In this document: piece by piece, positions 62,829 to 64,000 of the stretch
Layout of the letters: every line of letters begins with the position of its first letter
Numbering within the stretch: position 1 is the first letter of the stretch
Origin: an uncultured Tenacibaculum sp.
GTDB taxonomy: Bacteria > Bacteroidota > Bacteroidia > Flavobacteriales > Flavobacteriaceae
Reading direction: 5' to 3'
Assembly (NCBI GenBank): GCA_947497895.1
Contig: CANMIL010000008.1
Location: 124,001-188,000 of the forward strand
Length of the DNA: 64,000 nucleotides
Notes under the pieces: model-generated
The model's database searches: none
Told to the model about the DNA's origin: nothing
What the model saw: only the letters and a program-made list of their open reading frames with translations
Program-made: the position numbers and the translations under genes

Positions 62829-63896
62829 TTGAATTTTATAAAAAACATCAATTCTAATCGCACTATAAAAAGAAAATACCATATTATATTTTGGGTAAGT
62901 TATTTTACTTTTAATGTAATTAGATGGGGAAGTTATTTTGACGATTATTGGTACTCACTAAAATCAAATCTGGTTGAATTTCCTCTTCACATAATTCTGG
63001 TATATGCGAACGTTTATTTTTTCATCCCAAGATTTCTCGTCCCAAAAAAATACAAACGATATGTTTTTTTCTTATTCTTGTCTTTATGCATCCAGTATGT
63101 AATTAGAACAGGGCTAAATTACTTTCTTGTAACAAAGAACATTTGGCCTGAAGCTGAAGGCACTCAAGAAGCATTTACATTCAACCACATTGTAGCAGTT
63201 TCTCTGGGTGAACTTTATGTTTTAGCGCTTGCTACAGCTATTAAACTCACCATTGATTGGGTAAATCAAAAAACTAGAATCGAAAAATTAAAGAAAGAGC
63301 ATTTGAAAAGTGAATTGAATTTTTTAAAAACTCAAATACAGCCTCATTTCTTTTTTAACACCTTAAACAACCTATACTCACTCACACTTGAAAAGTCGAG
63401 TCAAGCATCAGACGTAGTTTTAAAACTATCAGACATCATGCAGTATGTGATTTATGATGTAAAAGACCCTAAAGTTCCTTTACTTAAAGAGATTGATTAC
63501 ATACAAAATTACATAGATTTAGAGCTGCTAAGATGCCATAAAAACGCAACCATAAACGTTGACATTAAGGGTGATATTAACAACGTTAAAGTACCCCCTC
63601 TGATATTTTTATCTTATATAGAAAATAGTTTTAAGCACGGAAATAAAAATAATAACGATTTTTATATTTATATTAGTTTCGAAAAAACAGCTCGAAATAG
63701 CTTAATTTTTATCTTAAAAAATTCGTATGACCCTACTAAAACGGAAGAAAAAAGTAAAAGATATAAAAAAGGAGTTGGTAATTTTAACTCCAAAAGAAGA
63801 CTAGATTTAATTTATAAAAAAAACTATGAATTAAACATTTCGGGACAAGACAATACTCATACAGTTTACCTAGAGATTCCTTTAATAAAAAAATAA
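62829..63896 (+). CDS. LytS-type sensor histidine kinase
   Basis: The 355-residue protein has four membrane helices (about 17-30, 50-68, 78-100, 120-140). A short coiled coil follows, then a His_kinase domain with His173 in TQIQPHFFFNTLNNLYSL and an ATPase domain (N box SYIENSFKHG). The final G box reads GVGNFNSKRRLDLIY, so the usual leucine of the GxGL motif is replaced by asparagine. The start is TTG at 62829, the only suitable codon before the first helix. It pairs with the LytTR-type regulator that starts six bases after its stop. Confidence 0.88.
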   Translation: MNFIKNINSNRTIKRKYHIIFWVSYFTFNVIRWGSYFDDYWYSLKSNLVEFPLHIILVYANVYFFIPRFLVPKKYKRYVFFLFLSLCIQYVIRTGLNYFLVTKNIWPEAEGTQEAFTFNHIVAVSLGELYVLALATAIKLTIDWVNQKTRIEKLKKEHLKSELNFLKTQIQPHFFFNTLNNLYSLTLEKSSQASDVVLKLSDIMQYVIYDVKDPKVPLLKEIDYIQNYIDLELLRCHKNATINVDIKGDINNVKVPPLIFLSYIENSFKHGNKNNNDFYIYISFEKTARNSLIFILKNSYDPTKTEEKSKRYKKGVGNFNSKRRLDLIYKKNYELNISGQDNTHTVYLEIPLIKK

Positions 63897-63901
63897 GAAT
63901 A

Positions 63902-64000
63902 GTGAAGATCAATTGTGTTATCATAGATGACGAACCCTTAGCAATAAATGTTATAAAAAACCACCTACAAGAATTTCAAAACATTTCAATTGTAGATACA
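63902..64000 (+). CDS. LytTR-type response regulator, N-terminal start (partial)
   Basis: A GTG-started frame runs off the right edge after 33 codons. It reads KINCVIIDDEPLAINVI, the N-terminus of receiver domains in LytTR-family regulators, with the acidic pair Asp9-Asp10. It lies six bases after the LytS-type kinase stop, the usual pairing. The DNA-binding domain is outside the window. Confidence 0.85.
   Translation, partial: MKINCVIIDDEPLAINVIKNHLQEFQNISIVDT

Overview
The window looks like chromosomal DNA from a marine-type member of the Flavobacteriaceae (Bacteroidota). The evidence is strong A/T richness, SusC/SusD pairs, Bacteroidota-only families (DUF4293, DUF1599, DUF4230, BT_3928-like), a Rho with a long N/Q/K-rich insert, weak Shine-Dalgarno signals, and many candidate promoters of the Bacteroidota form TTG-(19..20)-TAnnTTTG. 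The genus cannot be fixed from the sequence alone. No insertion sequence, prophage, CRISPR array or integrase was found.

Layout. 1-3.4 kb: end of a fatty-acid beta-oxidation operon (hydroxyacyl-CoA dehydrogenase tail, thiolase, acyl-CoA dehydrogenase). 3.5-7.7 kb: rhomboid protease, small flavin-type protein, Lrp regulator divergent from a PLP histidine-decarboxylase homologue, trxB. 7.9 kb: tRNA-Pro(TGG). 8.2-21.4 kb: a membrane class III nucleotide cyclase followed by three tandem giant sensor proteins with the order TPR - kinase - receiver - second kinase. 21.5-25.7 kb: small housekeeping genes and rho. 26-29.5 kb: LuxR-type response regulator, a repeat-containing lipoprotein and a TPR HisKA_3 sensor kinase. 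29.5-33.6 kb: phosphoesterase, truA, ABC exporter, Ala/Glu/Lys-rich lipoprotein. 33.6-38.1 kb: an esterase gene inserted at the 3' end of cdaA, then cdaA, a phosphoesterase, folP and a LOG-family gene on the minus strand. 38.2-43.3 kb: DUF1599, DoxX-like, SRPBCC, crcB, crotonase, DUF1684 and a small conserved-looking protein. 43.4 kb: tRNA-Pro(GGG). 43.5-47.5 kb: nitric-oxide defence operon (Rrf2 regulator, membrane protein, Ric/ScdA, quinol NO reductase). 47.5-64 kb: an amino-sugar utilisation locus (GlcNAc kinase, GH20 hexosaminidase, NagB-deacetylase fusion, two SusCD pairs, and a LytS/LytTR system at the right edge).

Most notable points. (1) The TPR-HK-REC-HK triplet is an unusual double-kinase architecture with no DNA-binding output. 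The middle copy is a mosaic of its two neighbours, and the duplicated unit carries a relic of the cyclase 3' end. (2) An 81-bp copy of the cdaA 3' end lies on the far side of the esterase gene, recording an insertion that rebuilt the cdaA end. (3) A lipoprotein with two internal repeats sits between a response regulator and its likely sensor kinase, downstream of a cluster of AGGGT/ACCCT boxes. (4) A dyad overlaps the Rrf2 promoter in the NO operon, and half of it recurs before the next gene.
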